Shown piece by piece: positions 45,350 through 55,062 of a stretch of DNA of 64,000 nucleotides. Where the stretch lies: assembly GCF_005871165.1 (NCBI RefSeq), contig NZ_SWKP01000007.1:186001-250000 (forward strand), in the 5' to 3' direction. Position 1 is the first letter of the stretch; every line of letters begins with the position of its first letter. The translations under genes were made by a program, and so were the position numbers. Source of the stretch: Maricaulis alexandrii. GTDB taxonomy: Bacteria; Pseudomonadota; Alphaproteobacteria; Caulobacterales; Maricaulaceae. The notes under the pieces are model-generated. The model was not told the origin of the DNA and did not search any database. It saw only the letters and a program-made list of their open reading frames with translations.

Positions 45350-46858
45350 ATGGCGTACAAATCCCTGCGCGATTTCATCGACCAGCTCGAAGCCGAGGGC
45401 GATCTCGTCCGCATCACCACGCCGGTCTCGACCGACCGCGAAATGACGGAGATCCACCGCCGCACGCTGGAAGCCGGCGGGCCGGCCCTCTTGTTCGAGA
45501 ATGTCCTCAATGAAAAGGGCGAGCCGAGCGAGATGCCCTGCCTGGTCAATCTGTTCGGCACGGTGAAACGCGTCGCCCAGGCGGTCACGCTGGGCGGGGA
45601 AGCCCGCACCACGGGCGAAGAACTGCGCGAAGTGGGTGAACTCCTGGCCTTCCTGCGCCAGCCGGAACCGCCGCGCGGCGTGAAGGATGCGCTCGACATG
45701 CTGCCCCTGGCCAAGACGGTCATGTCGATGCGGCCCAAGACCGTGAAGACCGCTCCCTGCCAGGAGGTGGTGCTGACCGGCGATGACATCGACCTCGACC
45801 GCCTGCCGATCCAGACCTGCTGGCCCGGCGAGCCGGCCCCGCTGATCACCTGGCCGCTGGTCGTCACCAAGGGCCCGGGCAAGGACCGCACGGATGATTT
45901 CAATCTGGGCATTTACCGCATGCAGAAGCTGGGCAAGACGCGCACCCTGATGCGCTGGCTCAAGCATCGCGGCGGGGCGCAGCACTATCAGCGCTGGAAG
46001 AAGGAAAAGCCGGAACCCCTGCCCGCCGCCGCGGTATTGGGTGCCGATCCGGGAACGATCCTGGCCGCCGTCACCCCGGTGCCGGACACGCTGTCGGAAT
46101 ACCAGTTCGCCGGCATTCTGCGCGGCAAGAAGGCGGAACTGGTCGACTGCAAGACCGTGCCCTTGCAAGTCCCTGCCGAAGCCGAGATCGTGCTGGAAGG
46201 CCATGTCCTGCTGGACGAGTACGGACCGGAAGGCCCCTATGGCGACCACACCGGCTATTACAATTCCGTCGAGCATTTCCCGGTCTTCGAGATTTCCGCC
46301 ATCACCATGCGGAAGAAGCCGATCTATCTGACCACCTATACCGGTCGGCCGCCGGATGAGCCTTCCGTACTGGGCGAGGCGCTCAACGAGGTCTTCATCC
46401 CGCTGATCCAGCAGCAATTCCCGGAGATCGTCGATTTCTGGCTGCCGCCGGAAGGCTGCTCCTACCGCATCGCCGTGATCTCGATGAAGAAGGCCTATGC
46501 CGGCCATGCCAAGCGCGTGATGATGGGTGCCTGGTCCTATCTGCGCCAGTTCATGTACACGAAATGGATCATCGTCGTGGACGAGGACGTGAATGCGCGC
46601 GACTGGAAGGATGTGATGTGGGCGGTCTCCACCCGCATGGACCCGGCCCGCGACATCGTCACCGTCGAGAACACGCCCATCGACTATCTCGACTTCGCCT
46701 CCCCCGTCTCCGGCCTGGGTTCCAAGATCGGCCTCGATGCCACCAACAAGGTGGACGGGGAAACCCATCGCGAATGGGGCGAAAAGCTCGACATGGACGC
46801 CGAGACGAAGGCGAAGGTGGATGCGGTCTGGGGTGAGTTGGGAATTGAGCTGGGTTGA
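45350..46858 (+). CDS. ubiD: UbiD family decarboxylase (4-hydroxy-3-polyprenylbenzoate decarboxylase)
   Basis: 502 residues from ATG 45350. Family blocks include [34 protein letters not shown], the prenylated-FMN/metal site around [15 protein letters not shown], and [20 protein letters not shown]. It decarboxylates 4-hydroxy-3-polyprenylbenzoate in ubiquinone synthesis using prenyl-FMN. Length and ending ([13 protein letters not shown]) fit proteobacterial UbiD. ubiG also lies in this window but 13 kb away. Confidence 0.92.
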   Translation: MAYKSLRDFIDQLEAEGDLVRITTPVSTDREMTEIHRRTLEAGGPALLFENVLNEKGEPSEMPCLVNLFGTVKRVAQAVTLGGEARTTGEELREVGELLAFLRQPEPPRGVKDALDMLPLAKTVMSMRPKTVKTAPCQEVVLTGDDIDLDRLPIQTCWPGEPAPLITWPLVVTKGPGKDRTDDFNLGIYRMQKLGKTRTLMRWLKHRGGAQHYQRWKKEKPEPLPAAAVLGADPGTILAAVTPVPDTLSEYQFAGILRGKKAELVDCKTVPLQVPAEAEIVLEGHVLLDEYGPEGPYGDHTGYYNSVEHFPVFEISAITMRKKPIYLTTYTGRPPDEPSVLGEALNEVFIPLIQQQFPEIVDFWLPPEGCSYRIAVISMKKAYAGHAKRVMMGAWSYLRQFMYTKWIIVVDEDVNARDWKDVMWAVSTRMDPARDIVTVENTPIDYLDFASPVSGLGSKIGLDATNKVDGETHREWGEKLDMDAETKAKVDAVWGELGIELG

Positions 46859-46873
46859 CCTCCAAGGCCACCA

Positions 46874-47470
46874 TCAACGGGCAATGATTTCCAGAGCGTC
46901 GTATTTGACCGCCGTCTCACGATCGACCGACCGTGTGCTGACACGGCTATCGACCCGGACAACACTTTCCCCCGGCGCCAGAACGACGGTTGCATAGCAG
47001 GTCTCTCCAAAGAGCTGCCGTCCATCCCGCTCGGCGATGAACCGACCGATGCCGAGAATGTTTTCACCATCAAATGCGCCGACATCTCTCAACTGTACGT
47101 ATTGCTGATCGATGAGCTCGCCCAATTTGCCCTGGATGCTGGTCCCGACATCCTTCGAGTTCACCAGGAAACTGTCCATATCGGTGAAGGCACTCAATGC
47201 GTCGAGCCACACCTCTCCCTCCTTGACCCGCAGAAGGCCCGCAATGTTGGGGCATCGCTGGACGCTGAGGCGTTGGGCGCGAAGCGTAAGCTGGCGCTGA
47301 GACAGGCCGAAGCGTTCCTCGATCAGCGCCTGCATCGCCGGCTTGGGCACCGCAGCACCGCGCTCCCATTGCGACACCAGGCCCTGGCTAACCCCCAGCT
47401 GCGCCGCGAGGACGTCTTGCTTGAGATTCTCGGAGAACCGGATTTCCCGTATCCTGTCAGCCCAATTCAT
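46874..47470 (-). CDS. XRE-family transcriptional regulator
   Basis: 198 residues from ATG 47470, behind GGGGAAGAG. The N-terminal helix-turn-helix is LKQDVLAAQLGVSQGLVSQWERG (read with one residue overlap into flanking helices). The remaining 130 residues form an unrecognised sensor-like domain with VWLDALSAFTDM and CYATVVLAPGESVVRVD, possibly PAS-like. Base composition is visibly less GC-rich than the neighbours, hinting at transfer. Divergent from the TetR gene; target unknown. Confidence 0.82.
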   Translation of the reverse strand: MNWADRIREIRFSENLKQDVLAAQLGVSQGLVSQWERGAAVPKPAMQALIEERFGLSQRQLTLRAQRLSVQRCPNIAGLLRVKEGEVWLDALSAFTDMDSFLVNSKDVGTSIQGKLGELIDQQYVQLRDVGAFDGENILGIGRFIAERDGRQLFGETCYATVVLAPGESVVRVDSRVSTRSVDRETAVKYDALEIIAR

Positions 47471-47634
47471 GCTCTTCCCCAAAAGCAGCAGATAATTCGA
47501 ATTTTTCCGGAAACCGCAGGAGGCAACTCCTCATTACCCGGATTATCAAAAACATAGCTCGGACTGGCGCGCCGCCAAGTTCACAATCTGCCGACCCTTC
47601 TTCCCCAAACGCAGAGAACGCGAACATCTCGTAA

Positions 47635-47652
47635 TTTGGACCCGAATCTAAA
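47635..47652. promoter_or_regulatory. Putative TetR operator, autoregulatory copy
   Basis: TTTGGACCCGAATCTAAA, an imperfect palindrome 18 bases before the tetR ATG. It shares TTTGGAC and 12 of 18 positions with the site at 48319-48336 in front of the S41-like protease gene. Confidence 0.5.
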
Positions 47653-47670
47653 TCATGCCAGTCTCGAGCC

Positions 47671-48273
47671 ATGACCGAGCTCCTTACCCTCTCCCCCCGC
47701 GCCCGGGCCAACCGGGAGAAAATTTACCAGGCCGCCATCACCCTGATCGAGCGACAGGGGCTGGAGGCGACGACGATGGACGGGATCGCGGCGGAGGCCG
47801 GAATGGCGCGGGCGAGTGTGTTCAATCATTTCCCGTCCAAGCTTCTCTTTCTGGCGGAGTTCTTTCAGCGTTTCACGGATGATGTGATCCGCGCGGCGCG
47901 CTCGGCCCGGCTGACCGGTTTCCGCAACCGGCTGGAAGCCCTGTTCGCGGCGATTGGTCCGATTGCCCATGCCAACAAGGCCATGGTGCGCGAGTTTGCG
48001 TCGCTGGCCATGGGGCATGGCCCGCTGGCGGACGCGGAGAGCGAGGCGGATGACATCATGCGGACCTTCTTCCGGGAGCTGGTGGATGAAGGTCAGGCAT
48101 CCGGCGAGTTGCGGGCAGATGTCGACCCGGATGTGCTGACCGACTTCCTGGTGGGCATTTTGACGGTCACGACCCATGACTGGGTGAATTCCGGTCAGAA
48201 GACCCCGTTACAGGCCGATTTGAGCGCGCGATTTGATTTGCTTTTTCAAGGCATTGAAAAAAGTTCAGCCTGA
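47671..48273 (+). CDS. TetR family transcriptional regulator
   Basis: 200 residues. The DNA-binding domain is RANREKIYQAAITLIERQGLEATTMDGIAAEAGMARASVFNHF-like (about 10-55; the helix-turn-helix proper is MDGIAAEAG to VFNHF). The ligand domain is alpha-helical, with no recognisable ligand class. Shared operator-like palindromes lie before its own gene and before the S41-like protease gene that begins 75 bases downstream, suggesting autoregulation and control of that operon. Confidence 0.9.
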   Translation: MTELLTLSPRARANREKIYQAAITLIERQGLEATTMDGIAAEAGMARASVFNHFPSKLLFLAEFFQRFTDDVIRAARSARLTGFRNRLEALFAAIGPIAHANKAMVREFASLAMGHGPLADAESEADDIMRTFFRELVDEGQASGELRADVDPDVLTDFLVGILTVTTHDWVNSGQKTPLQADLSARFDLLFQGIEKSSA

Positions 48274-48318
48274 CTCGCATCCAAACAGTCAGGCCTACGC
48301 ATCTCAGGATCATCAAAA

Positions 48319-48336
48319 TTTGGACTTAAGTCCATA
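48319..48336. promoter_or_regulatory. Putative TetR operator before the S41-like gene
   Basis: TTTGGACTTAAGTCCATA contains the perfect 14-base palindrome TGGACTTAAGTCCA (48321-48334). It lies 12 bases before the ATG of the S41-like gene, next to the ribosome site TAGGAGA, so binding would block transcription start or clearance. Confidence 0.6.
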
Positions 48337-48347
48337 TAGGAGATGGA

Positions 48348-49670
48348 ATGAGACGCAGGCTTTCAAACCGATGGACGCTGGCCACGGCGTCGGCCCTGGC
48401 GCTGGCCTGGGCCGTGCCCGCCCTGGCCCAGCCGGACGACGCTGACGCCTGGCGCGCCGATGCTGATGCACTGGTGGCCGTGCTGGAGGCAGAGCACGAG
48501 AACCCCTTCTTCCACACGCCGGAAGCGGAATTCCGGGCAGCCATAGAGGCCTACAAGGCTGACATACCGCAGATGGACCGGGCCGAGCGGATTGCCGGCC
48601 TGGCGCATATCCTGGCCCTGGTGGGTGACGGGCATTCCTGGATGCCCATGCACGCCCTGCCGTTTGACGGCCTGCCGCCGGGACCTGGCTTCCGCTCCCT
48701 GCCCGTGCGTTTCGAGCTCTTTGATGACGGGCTCTACATTGTCGGTGCCACGGGTGAGTGGGCCGGACTGGCCGGCGCGCGCGTCACCGCGATCGGCCAT
48801 GTCGACACGGAACAGGCCGTGGCCCGCGCCATGACGCTTCTGCCGACCGATGCGGTGAATTTCGCCCGCGAATTTGTCGCCGAGTGGCTGATGCAGGCGG
48901 AGCTCCTGACCGCGCTGGACCTCGCCCTGAACGCCGGCAACATCTCGGTGACGGTGGAGCAGGATGGCCACGCCGCCACGGTGGTGATGCACCCGCTTCC
49001 GGCGGATGCGGTCTATGACTGGATCTTCTCCATGGACAGCGGTCCGTCCGGGATCGACGACTGGGTCACGGCTGCCGCACAGCAACCTCTCTGGCAACGC
49101 CCGGCCGCGGAACCCTTCACCGTGCAGCGGCTGCCCGAAGCCGCCTATCTGCGTATCGACCAGATCCAGAACGGGACCGAACTGAGTTATGCGGAAGCCG
49201 CGCAAGCGGCTGTCGAAGCCGCCGAAGAGCTGGACCGCCCGGCCCTGGTCCTCGACTTGCGCCGCTGCCTGGGCGGAGATGGGTCGCTGAACGCGGCCTT
49301 CATGGCGGTGATCACGGCCAGTGATGTCCTGATGCAGGAAGGCCGGATCCAGGTTCTAACCAGCCGCCAGACGCACTCCGCCGCCATCATGCTGGTCTCC
49401 GACCTGGAACAGCAGACCCCGGCCCGCTTCTACGGCCAGGCGACCGCCGACCGGCCCAATCATCATGGCGAGACGAATATCTTCGTGACGCCGAACAGCC
49501 TCCTGCCGGTCATCCACGCCAGCGAATACTACCGGACCTCTAACGCGGATGATGACCGCCGCTTCGTCACGCCGGACGTCGTCATTCCCTACCTGTTTTC
49601 CGATTACCAGACCGGCACGGACCCCGTCCTGGCTACCGCGCTGGCTGACCTTGAAGGACAAGACCCATGA
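48348..49670 (+). CDS. Exported S41-like (tail-specific protease family) protein
   Basis: 440 residues with a signal peptide (about 1-27, ending ALA). Residues about 35-100 form the helical N-terminal domain with ILALVGDGHSWM, and residues 100-200 a lid-like region. The C-terminal S41 core has LVLDLRRCLGGDGSLN, then TSRQTHSAAIMLVSDLEQ with the candidate catalytic Ser, and ARFYGQATADRPNHHGE. The usual PDZ domain is not evident. It may be a periplasmic peptidase related to non-canonical C-terminal processing proteases. Its stop overlaps the next start (ATGA). Confidence 0.8.
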   Translation: MRRRLSNRWTLATASALALAWAVPALAQPDDADAWRADADALVAVLEAEHENPFFHTPEAEFRAAIEAYKADIPQMDRAERIAGLAHILALVGDGHSWMPMHALPFDGLPPGPGFRSLPVRFELFDDGLYIVGATGEWAGLAGARVTAIGHVDTEQAVARAMTLLPTDAVNFAREFVAEWLMQAELLTALDLALNAGNISVTVEQDGHAATVVMHPLPADAVYDWIFSMDSGPSGIDDWVTAAAQQPLWQRPAAEPFTVQRLPEAAYLRIDQIQNGTELSYAEAAQAAVEAAEELDRPALVLDLRRCLGGDGSLNAAFMAVITASDVLMQEGRIQVLTSRQTHSAAIMLVSDLEQQTPARFYGQATADRPNHHGETNIFVTPNSLLPVIHASEYYRTSNADDDRRFVTPDVVIPYLFSDYQTGTDPVLATALADLEGQDP

Positions 49671-50521
49671 CCCGCCTCAATGCCTTGCTGGGCGCTGCCC
49701 TGACCCTCATCGCCACGACCGCCTGTGCCACGGCCCGTGTCCAGGCTGATGACAGCCAATGGGACTACCAGTCCGAAAACGCCGCGATCGGCCGCATCTA
49801 CTATTATGAGCGGACCAATACGGATGGCTCGATGGATGAACGCGTCACCGTCTTCCAGCGCTCGGAAACCGAGCTGGAAGTCTACAAGGAGAACGGGTTG
49901 TGCAGGAATGCCGCCCTGGTGACCGCCGAGCTGGACCCGGAGACGCTGAGCACGACACGCCTGGTGGGCGGCCAGCTGCAACCGGAGGCCCGGCACATGG
50001 AGTTCGCCTTCATCGCGTGGGACGCCGCCACGGATGCGCTGAGCCTGGACGTCCGCCTGCCGAATGTCACCATCACGGATGAAGCCCGCACCGAAAGCCG
50101 GCCCTGGCATCTCTATGATTTCGACCTGGCCAGCCTGACCGTGATGACGCCGCACCTGGCCGACCCGGACGCGGTTTTCGGGTTCGGCATGGCCCTGCTT
50201 TGGGCCGATCCGTCCAATCCCGACCCGATGTTCTGGATGGGCAATGTCACCGCCACGCCGGATGCCCGTGAAACCCATCTGGGTCACCGGACCCGCCGCT
50301 ATGCGCTCACCGGCTCAGCCCTGACCGGCGAGCGTGCCACAGGTGGCGAGGCCGTGCTGTGGCTGGATGCGGATGAGGGCTACATCGTCGATGCCGTTTT
50401 CCCGACACCGAACCATCCCGGCTATACGGATTTCCGCCTGCGCCTCGATCACGTCTCTGATGGGGGGCTGGCCGAATGGGACTCCCTGCTGACCGCGCAT
50501 TTCGCCGATTGCGAGGAATAG
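49667..50521 (+). CDS. Putative lipoprotein of unknown function
   Basis: 284 residues. The signal sequence ends ATTAC (Cys20), a plausible lipobox. The mature part is beta-rich with WDYQSENAAIGRIYYYERT and later HRTRRYALTGSALTGERATGG, resembling DUF-type outer-membrane lipoproteins without a name I can give. Four-base overlap with the S41-like gene shows co-translation. The pair probably acts together in the envelope under the TetR regulator. Confidence 0.72.
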   Translation: MTRLNALLGAALTLIATTACATARVQADDSQWDYQSENAAIGRIYYYERTNTDGSMDERVTVFQRSETELEVYKENGLCRNAALVTAELDPETLSTTRLVGGQLQPEARHMEFAFIAWDAATDALSLDVRLPNVTITDEARTESRPWHLYDFDLASLTVMTPHLADPDAVFGFGMALLWADPSNPDPMFWMGNVTATPDARETHLGHRTRRYALTGSALTGERATGGEAVLWLDADEGYIVDAVFPTPNHPGYTDFRLRLDHVSDGGLAEWDSLLTAHFADCEE

Positions 50522-50524
50522 CGC

Positions 50525-51106
50525 CTAGGTCTGCCCCGTCTTGATCCGGACATCGGCGGGCGGGGCGTCATAAGCCGCGAACATGTCGAGCAGGGCTTCG
50601 GCGTCATCGGAGACCAACAGCGCGCTGCGATGTTCAGGGGTCAGGAAGCCCTGTTCCGTCATCGTGTCGAGGAAAGCGACCAGGGCGTCGTAATAGCCAT
50701 CGACATTGAGCAGGCCGACCGGATTGCGGTGCTGGCCCAGCTGGCCCCAGGTCCAGATCTCAAACAATTCCTCCATCGTGCCGATCCCGCCCGGCATGGC
50801 AATGAAGCCGTCGGAGAGGCTTTCCATCATCGCCTTGCGGGCATGCATGGATTTCACGACGTGGAGCCGGGTCAGGCTCATATGCGCGATCTCCTTCAGG
50901 GCGAGGAATTCGGGGATGACGCCTTCCACCTTGCCCCCCGCGGACAGGACCGCGTCTGCCAGCGTGCCCATCAGCCCCACCTGGCCGCCGCCATAGACCA
51001 GCTTCACCCCGCGTTCGGCGAGCAGGCGCCCGAGTGACTCCGCCGCCATCGTGAAGGCCGGCGACCGGCCCGAATTGGACCCGCAATAGACACAAATCGA
51101 TTTCAT
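50525..51106 (-). CDS. LOG family protein (nucleoside 5'-monophosphate phosphoribohydrolase)
   Basis: 193 residues from ATG 51106. ICVYCGSNSGRSPAF at the N terminus and the catalytic PGGIGTMEELFE motif are diagnostic; KLVYGGGQVGLMG is the nucleotide-binding strand. LOG enzymes split N6-modified AMP to free base and ribose phosphate, known for cytokinin activation. In bacteria the physiological substrate is often unclear. Converges with the lipoprotein gene. Confidence 0.9.
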   Translation of the reverse strand: MKSICVYCGSNSGRSPAFTMAAESLGRLLAERGVKLVYGGGQVGLMGTLADAVLSAGGKVEGVIPEFLALKEIAHMSLTRLHVVKSMHARKAMMESLSDGFIAMPGGIGTMEELFEIWTWGQLGQHRNPVGLLNVDGYYDALVAFLDTMTEQGFLTPEHRSALLVSDDAEALLDMFAAYDAPPADVRIKTGQT

Positions 51107-51181
51107 GCTAACCCTGAACTCTCGGAAATGGATCGGAACGCCCCGCACCCGGCGCGGCTCCGGCAAGCAATGGGCGACCGG

Positions 51182-52291
51182 ATGATGCGTTGGTTAAACC
51201 TCTTAGTCGCAGCCTGGCTGGCGGGCAATATTCCAGCCGCCGCGGACGCCCAGGACCCGCCCCGCGTCCATGACATTCCCACACAGATCTGCCGCGACTA
51301 TTTCTTTGTTCCCATCACCCTGTCCGAACAGCCGGGCCGGCCGGACGACCGGACCCTGTGGTTCGTCTACGACACGGGCGCCTCATCCAGCATCATGGAT
51401 CCTGACAGCCTGGAACGGGTCACCGGCCAGGTCTTCGATGCCGGCCAGCGGGTCAGCATCCGGGATGCCACGCTGGGCCCGGTCACCTATAACCGGCTCC
51501 CGACCCGCTTGCGGGAGCTCGACCATCTATCCATGGCCCTGGGTCGCGAGATCGACGGCATCCTGGCCTATGACTCATTTGGGGACTTCCTGGTCACGCT
51601 GGATTACCAGGCCGGCCAGATCCGCCTGGAGTCCGGCGAACTGCCACGTCCGGACGGTATCACCGTCTTCGATACGGACGGGCCCGACAGCCGTCCCTGG
51701 CTGGAGATCGGCTTTCCCGGCCGCACCCGCCGCATGCTGATCGACAGCGGCGCGGGCGGCACGGTGCTCGCCGTGAACGGGCTGCACCGGTATGACACGG
51801 TGACAGCGCCGCGGCCGACCGGCGCATCGATGCGGATCAACCGGATCGAGCGGCGCCAGGGGGCTCGTCTGAACGGCGTGGCCCGGCTGGGCCCGCACAC
51901 CCTGTCGGCTCCCGTCCTGCAATCCACGCCGGGTACGGAACTGATCGGCGGTGTGGTGATGCGGCATTTCCGGTGGACCTTTGACGCGGACCGCGAACGC
52001 GTCCGGATCGAGCGGGTCACCGAGGGGGACATCAGTTTCGATCCCATGATCGCCCACGGCATGGTGCTTCGGGCAGACGGTGACGGCCTGCGGGTCGAGG
52101 GCGTGCTGGAGCAGACGCCCGCCGCCGATGCCGGGGTGCTGGAAGGGGATCTGGTCACCCATTTCAACGGACTGCCCATGCGGGACCGCAATTGCGACCC
52201 GGACGGCACGCGGACGGAACTCGTCCTGACGCTCTTGCGGGACGGACAGGTCATGGACCTGGCCCTGGCGCTCTATCCGCTGGTGGACTGA
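51182..52291 (+). CDS. Exported retropepsin-like aspartic protease with PDZ domain
   Basis: 369 residues from ATG 51182 (ATGs at 51128 and 51170 are possible). Signal peptide about 1-24. Two aspartic-protease signatures, DTG at 64-66 in FVYDTGASSS and DSG at 188-190 in LIDSGAGGTV, each start a retropepsin-type half. Hydrophobic flap/strand elements such as GILAYDSFGDF and LIGGVVMRHF follow each. The C terminus (about 280-365) is PDZ-like: VEGVLEQTPAADAGVLEGDLVTHFNG. A single-chain two-lobe bacterial aspartyl protease is the best reading. The last 19 bases overlap the convergent lyase gene. Confidence 0.78.
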   Translation: MMRWLNLLVAAWLAGNIPAAADAQDPPRVHDIPTQICRDYFFVPITLSEQPGRPDDRTLWFVYDTGASSSIMDPDSLERVTGQVFDAGQRVSIRDATLGPVTYNRLPTRLRELDHLSMALGREIDGILAYDSFGDFLVTLDYQAGQIRLESGELPRPDGITVFDTDGPDSRPWLEIGFPGRTRRMLIDSGAGGTVLAVNGLHRYDTVTAPRPTGASMRINRIERRQGARLNGVARLGPHTLSAPVLQSTPGTELIGGVVMRHFRWTFDADRERVRIERVTEGDISFDPMIAHGMVLRADGDGLRVEGVLEQTPAADAGVLEGDLVTHFNGLPMRDRNCDPDGTRTELVLTLLRDGQVMDLALALYPLVD

Positions 52292-53373
52292 GCCTCCGCC
52301 GCGACAGCACCCATCACCCGGATGGCCTCGATGATGCGGTCCGGGTCTGCCGCCAGGGCCCGCTCCCCGATGGCAATCTCAAGCGCCGGCACCGGGTCCT
52401 GTTCGAAATGCCAGAACCGGTTGCCCAGCCAGACACGGGTTGCCTCGGCGGCCGCATCGCGGGCAGCCTCGGCGGTCTCCACATCGCAGTCCAGCCGGAC
52501 ATGCATCATGTTCACCTGTGGCGGGTTCGGCGTGATCGTCAGCCCGGCCAGCTCGCCGACGCCGGCCGCGATCTGCCGGGCGCGGGCGACGAAATCGGGC
52601 ACCAGATCCAGTCTCGCATCCAGAACCCGCAAAGCGTCCGGCACCATCGGCCAGGCCGAAACCAGGCGGCCGCCCATGCGGGCCAGCCAGAGACGGGCTT
52701 CGACGACGAAGTCTTCCCCGCCGGCCAGAATCGCCCCGCCGGAGGCCCCCAAATCCTTGTAGAAGGAGGCATAGACCGAAGCGAATCCGTCACAGATCTC
52801 CGCAAGGTCGTGACCGGACCAGGCCGAGGGCAGCGCCCACAGGCGCGCACCATCCATGTGCAGGGTGAGGCCGGCATCCCGGGCGCGGGCCTTGATGGCG
52901 ACCAGCGTGTCCCAGTCCGGCAAGGCGCCGCCATTATGGCGCTGCGGCAGTTCGATGAAGCAGCAGCCCGCCTGTTCGGGCAGGTCGTCCGGACGCATCG
53001 GACGGGACCAATCGCCGCAACTCACCGGCTCCAGCCCGTGCAAATGCGTGTGCCCGTCTTCCTCATGCAGGGCGAGATGCGAGGTCGGGTGCAGGCCCAG
53101 ACGGGTATCACCGGCCTCGGCACAATGGATGCGCGCGGCCACGCCCTGGGCCATGGTCCCGGTCGGGAACCAGACGGCTGCCGGCTTGCCCAGCAGCTCT
53201 GCCATGCGCGCTTCCAGCCGCGTCACGCTCTCGCCGGTCAGATAGGCTTCCGGCCCCAGACCCTGCGCGCGCATATAGGCTGCCACGCGCTCCAGCCGGT
53301 CGGCCGGATCACCATCCGTGTGGAAAGGAAAACCCAGATCGAGATCACACTGTGCCCGGATCGAGGTGCTCAT
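52273..53373 (-). CDS. Threonine-aldolase-like PLP enzyme (beta-eliminating lyase family)
   Basis: 366 residues from ATG 53373. Fold type I PLP enzyme: PAAVWFPTGTMAQGVAARI, LTLHMDGARLWALP (Asp-Gly-Ala-Arg cofactor motif) and the Lys in ASFYKDLGASGGAI. These are typical of low-specificity L-threonine aldolases and related lyases. Expected reaction is cleavage of threonine or allo-threonine to glycine and acetaldehyde. Start overlaps the ArsC-like stop by four bases, so the two are coupled. Confidence 0.83.
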   Translation of the reverse strand: MSTSIRAQCDLDLGFPFHTDGDPADRLERVAAYMRAQGLGPEAYLTGESVTRLEARMAELLGKPAAVWFPTGTMAQGVAARIHCAEAGDTRLGLHPTSHLALHEEDGHTHLHGLEPVSCGDWSRPMRPDDLPEQAGCCFIELPQRHNGGALPDWDTLVAIKARARDAGLTLHMDGARLWALPSAWSGHDLAEICDGFASVYASFYKDLGASGGAILAGGEDFVVEARLWLARMGGRLVSAWPMVPDALRVLDARLDLVPDFVARARQIAAGVGELAGLTITPNPPQVNMMHVRLDCDVETAEAARDAAAEATRVWLGNRFWHFEQDPVPALEIAIGERALAADPDRIIEAIRVMGAVAAEAQSTSG

Positions 53374-53726
53374 TCCGCAGCGACGGATTTGAGATCCTCG
53401 AGCGTCGCGGCATTCCAGCCGACGCGGACATCGCCGCCGGCTTCGATCACCGGACGCTTGATCAGGGTGGGCGAGGAAATCAGGGCCCCGGCCGGATCCT
53501 CTTCCGCCATGGCGCGCTCTTCCGCCGTCAGATTGCGCCAGGTCGTCGAGCGGGTATTCACCAGCGCCTTGGCCCCGACCGCATCCAGCCATTTGGGGAC
53601 CTGAACGACATTGTCGGCCTCTTCGCGAATATCCACGAAACGATGTTTCAGACCGGCCGTTTCCAGCTCTTTCACCGCCTTGCGGCACGTGTCGCAATTC
53701 TTCAGTCCGTAGATCGTCACAGTCAT
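53370..53726 (-). CDS. ArsC/Spx/YffB family thiol protein
   Basis: 118 residues. TIYGLKNCDTCRKAVK carries Cys11-x-x-Cys14 of the ArsC-like thioredoxin fold. LVNTRSTTWRNL and SPTLIKRPVIEAGG follow as in YffB-type proteins. The arsenate reductase activity of true ArsC should not be assumed; YffB-like members are glutathione-dependent oxidoreductases of uncertain role. First gene of a two-gene unit with the PLP lyase. Confidence 0.85.
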   Translation of the reverse strand: MTVTIYGLKNCDTCRKAVKELETAGLKHRFVDIREEADNVVQVPKWLDAVGAKALVNTRSTTWRNLTAEERAMAEEDPAGALISSPTLIKRPVIEAGGDVRVGWNAATLEDLKSVAAE

Positions 53727-53818
53727 GGTTCGCGTCCGCTCTCCCTCAGCGCGTGGCGGATTGGAAGGGCTTCTCCTCCGCTTTGCAAGAGGCCGTGCAG
53801 CATACTCTTATTCAGGTG

Positions 53819-54964
53819 TTACTCGGCCGCTTCGTCAGCCGCGCGCTCGGCCTGCAGCAGGGCGGCACGGGCCTCCACCATCTCGACGATATGGTCGATC
53901 ATCTCAGCGTTGGACACATTGTGATCCGGCCGTCCGGAGACATACATCTTGCCGCGTCCGGCACCCCCGCCAGTAAAGCCCAGATCGGTCATCAGCGCCT
54001 CACCCGGCCCGTTCACCACACAGCCGATGATGGACAGGGAGATCGGTTCGGAGATGTGGGAGAGCCGGTTCTCCAGCGTCTCGACCGTGCGGATCACGTC
54101 AAAGCCCTGACGGGCACAGGACGGGCAGGCAATGATGTTCACACCGCGCGTGCGCAGGCCGAGGGATTTGAGAATGTCGAAACCGACCTTCACCTCTTCC
54201 TCCGGCTCGGCGGAGAGGGAGACACGGATCGTGTCGCCGATCCCGGCCCACAGGAGGGAGCCGATCCCGATGGCGGATTTCACCGTGCCGATGCGCTGGC
54301 CACCGGCTTCGGTCACGCCGAGATGCAGCGGCGCATCCGTCGCTTCCGAAAGCGCCTGGTAGGCCGCGGCCGTCAGGAAGGGGTCGGAGGCCTTCACCGA
54401 AATCTTGTAATCGCGGAAGTCCAGATCCTCGAGGATGCGCGCATGTTCCAGCGCGCTTTCCACCATGGCTTCCGGACAGGGCTCGCCATACTTCTCCAGC
54501 AAATGGCGCTCCAGTGAGCCGGCATTGACGCCGATCCGGATGGCGCAGCCATGATCGCGGGCCGCCTGAACGACATCCTTCACCCGGTCCATCGAACCGA
54601 TATTGCCCGGATTGATCCGCAGGCAGGCGGCGCCCGCTTGGGCCGCTTCGATACCGCGCTTGTAGTGGAAATGGATGTCCGCGATCAGCGGCACGGTCGC
54701 GGCCTTCGCGATCTCGCGGAAAGCGGCGGTGGAGTCCTCGTCCGGACAGGAGACCCGGACCAGATCGGCGCCGGCCTCTTCACAACGCCGGATCTGGTCG
54801 ATCGTCGCGCCGGCATCGGCGGTCGGCGTGTTCGTCATGGTCTGGACCGTGATCGGCGCATCGCCGCCCACCTCCAGGCTCCCGACCTTGATGGTGCGGC
54901 TCTTGCGACGTTCGATCATGCGCCAGGGGCGCACGGTGCGGGGGTCAGGACCGGTCTGCGACAT
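53819..54964 (-). CDS. ispG: 4-hydroxy-3-methylbut-2-enyl diphosphate synthase (IspG/GcpE)
   Basis: 381 residues. [20 protein letters not shown] and [19 protein letters not shown] start the TIM barrel. The C-terminal iron-sulfur domain has [15 protein letters not shown] (two cluster Cys) and [12 protein letters not shown] (third Cys). It converts MEcPP to HMBPP in the methylerythritol phosphate isoprenoid pathway. No obvious ribosome site anomaly; it lies downstream of rodZ on the same strand, 98 bases apart. Confidence 0.96.
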   Translation of the reverse strand: MSQTGPDPRTVRPWRMIERRKSRTIKVGSLEVGGDAPITVQTMTNTPTADAGATIDQIRRCEEAGADLVRVSCPDEDSTAAFREIAKAATVPLIADIHFHYKRGIEAAQAGAACLRINPGNIGSMDRVKDVVQAARDHGCAIRIGVNAGSLERHLLEKYGEPCPEAMVESALEHARILEDLDFRDYKISVKASDPFLTAAAYQALSEATDAPLHLGVTEAGGQRIGTVKSAIGIGSLLWAGIGDTIRVSLSAEPEEEVKVGFDILKSLGLRTRGVNIIACPSCARQGFDVIRTVETLENRLSHISEPISLSIIGCVVNGPGEALMTDLGFTGGGAGRGKMYVSGRPDHNVSNAEMIDHIVEMVEARAALLQAERAADEAAE

Positions 54965-55062
54965 GGGGGTCTCACTCCGTCAACGATGCCATCCACCGTT
55001 ACCGGGCGGATATAGCGTTTTCGGGGCGATCTTGCGACCGGGGTGCGACAGTTTATTGCGGC

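Noticed and set aside
45147-45912. Long N-terminal extension of the BLUF-like minus-strand frame
   Set aside because: It runs antisense into ubiD and is Ser/Arg low-complexity; the domain starts cleanly at ATG 45147.
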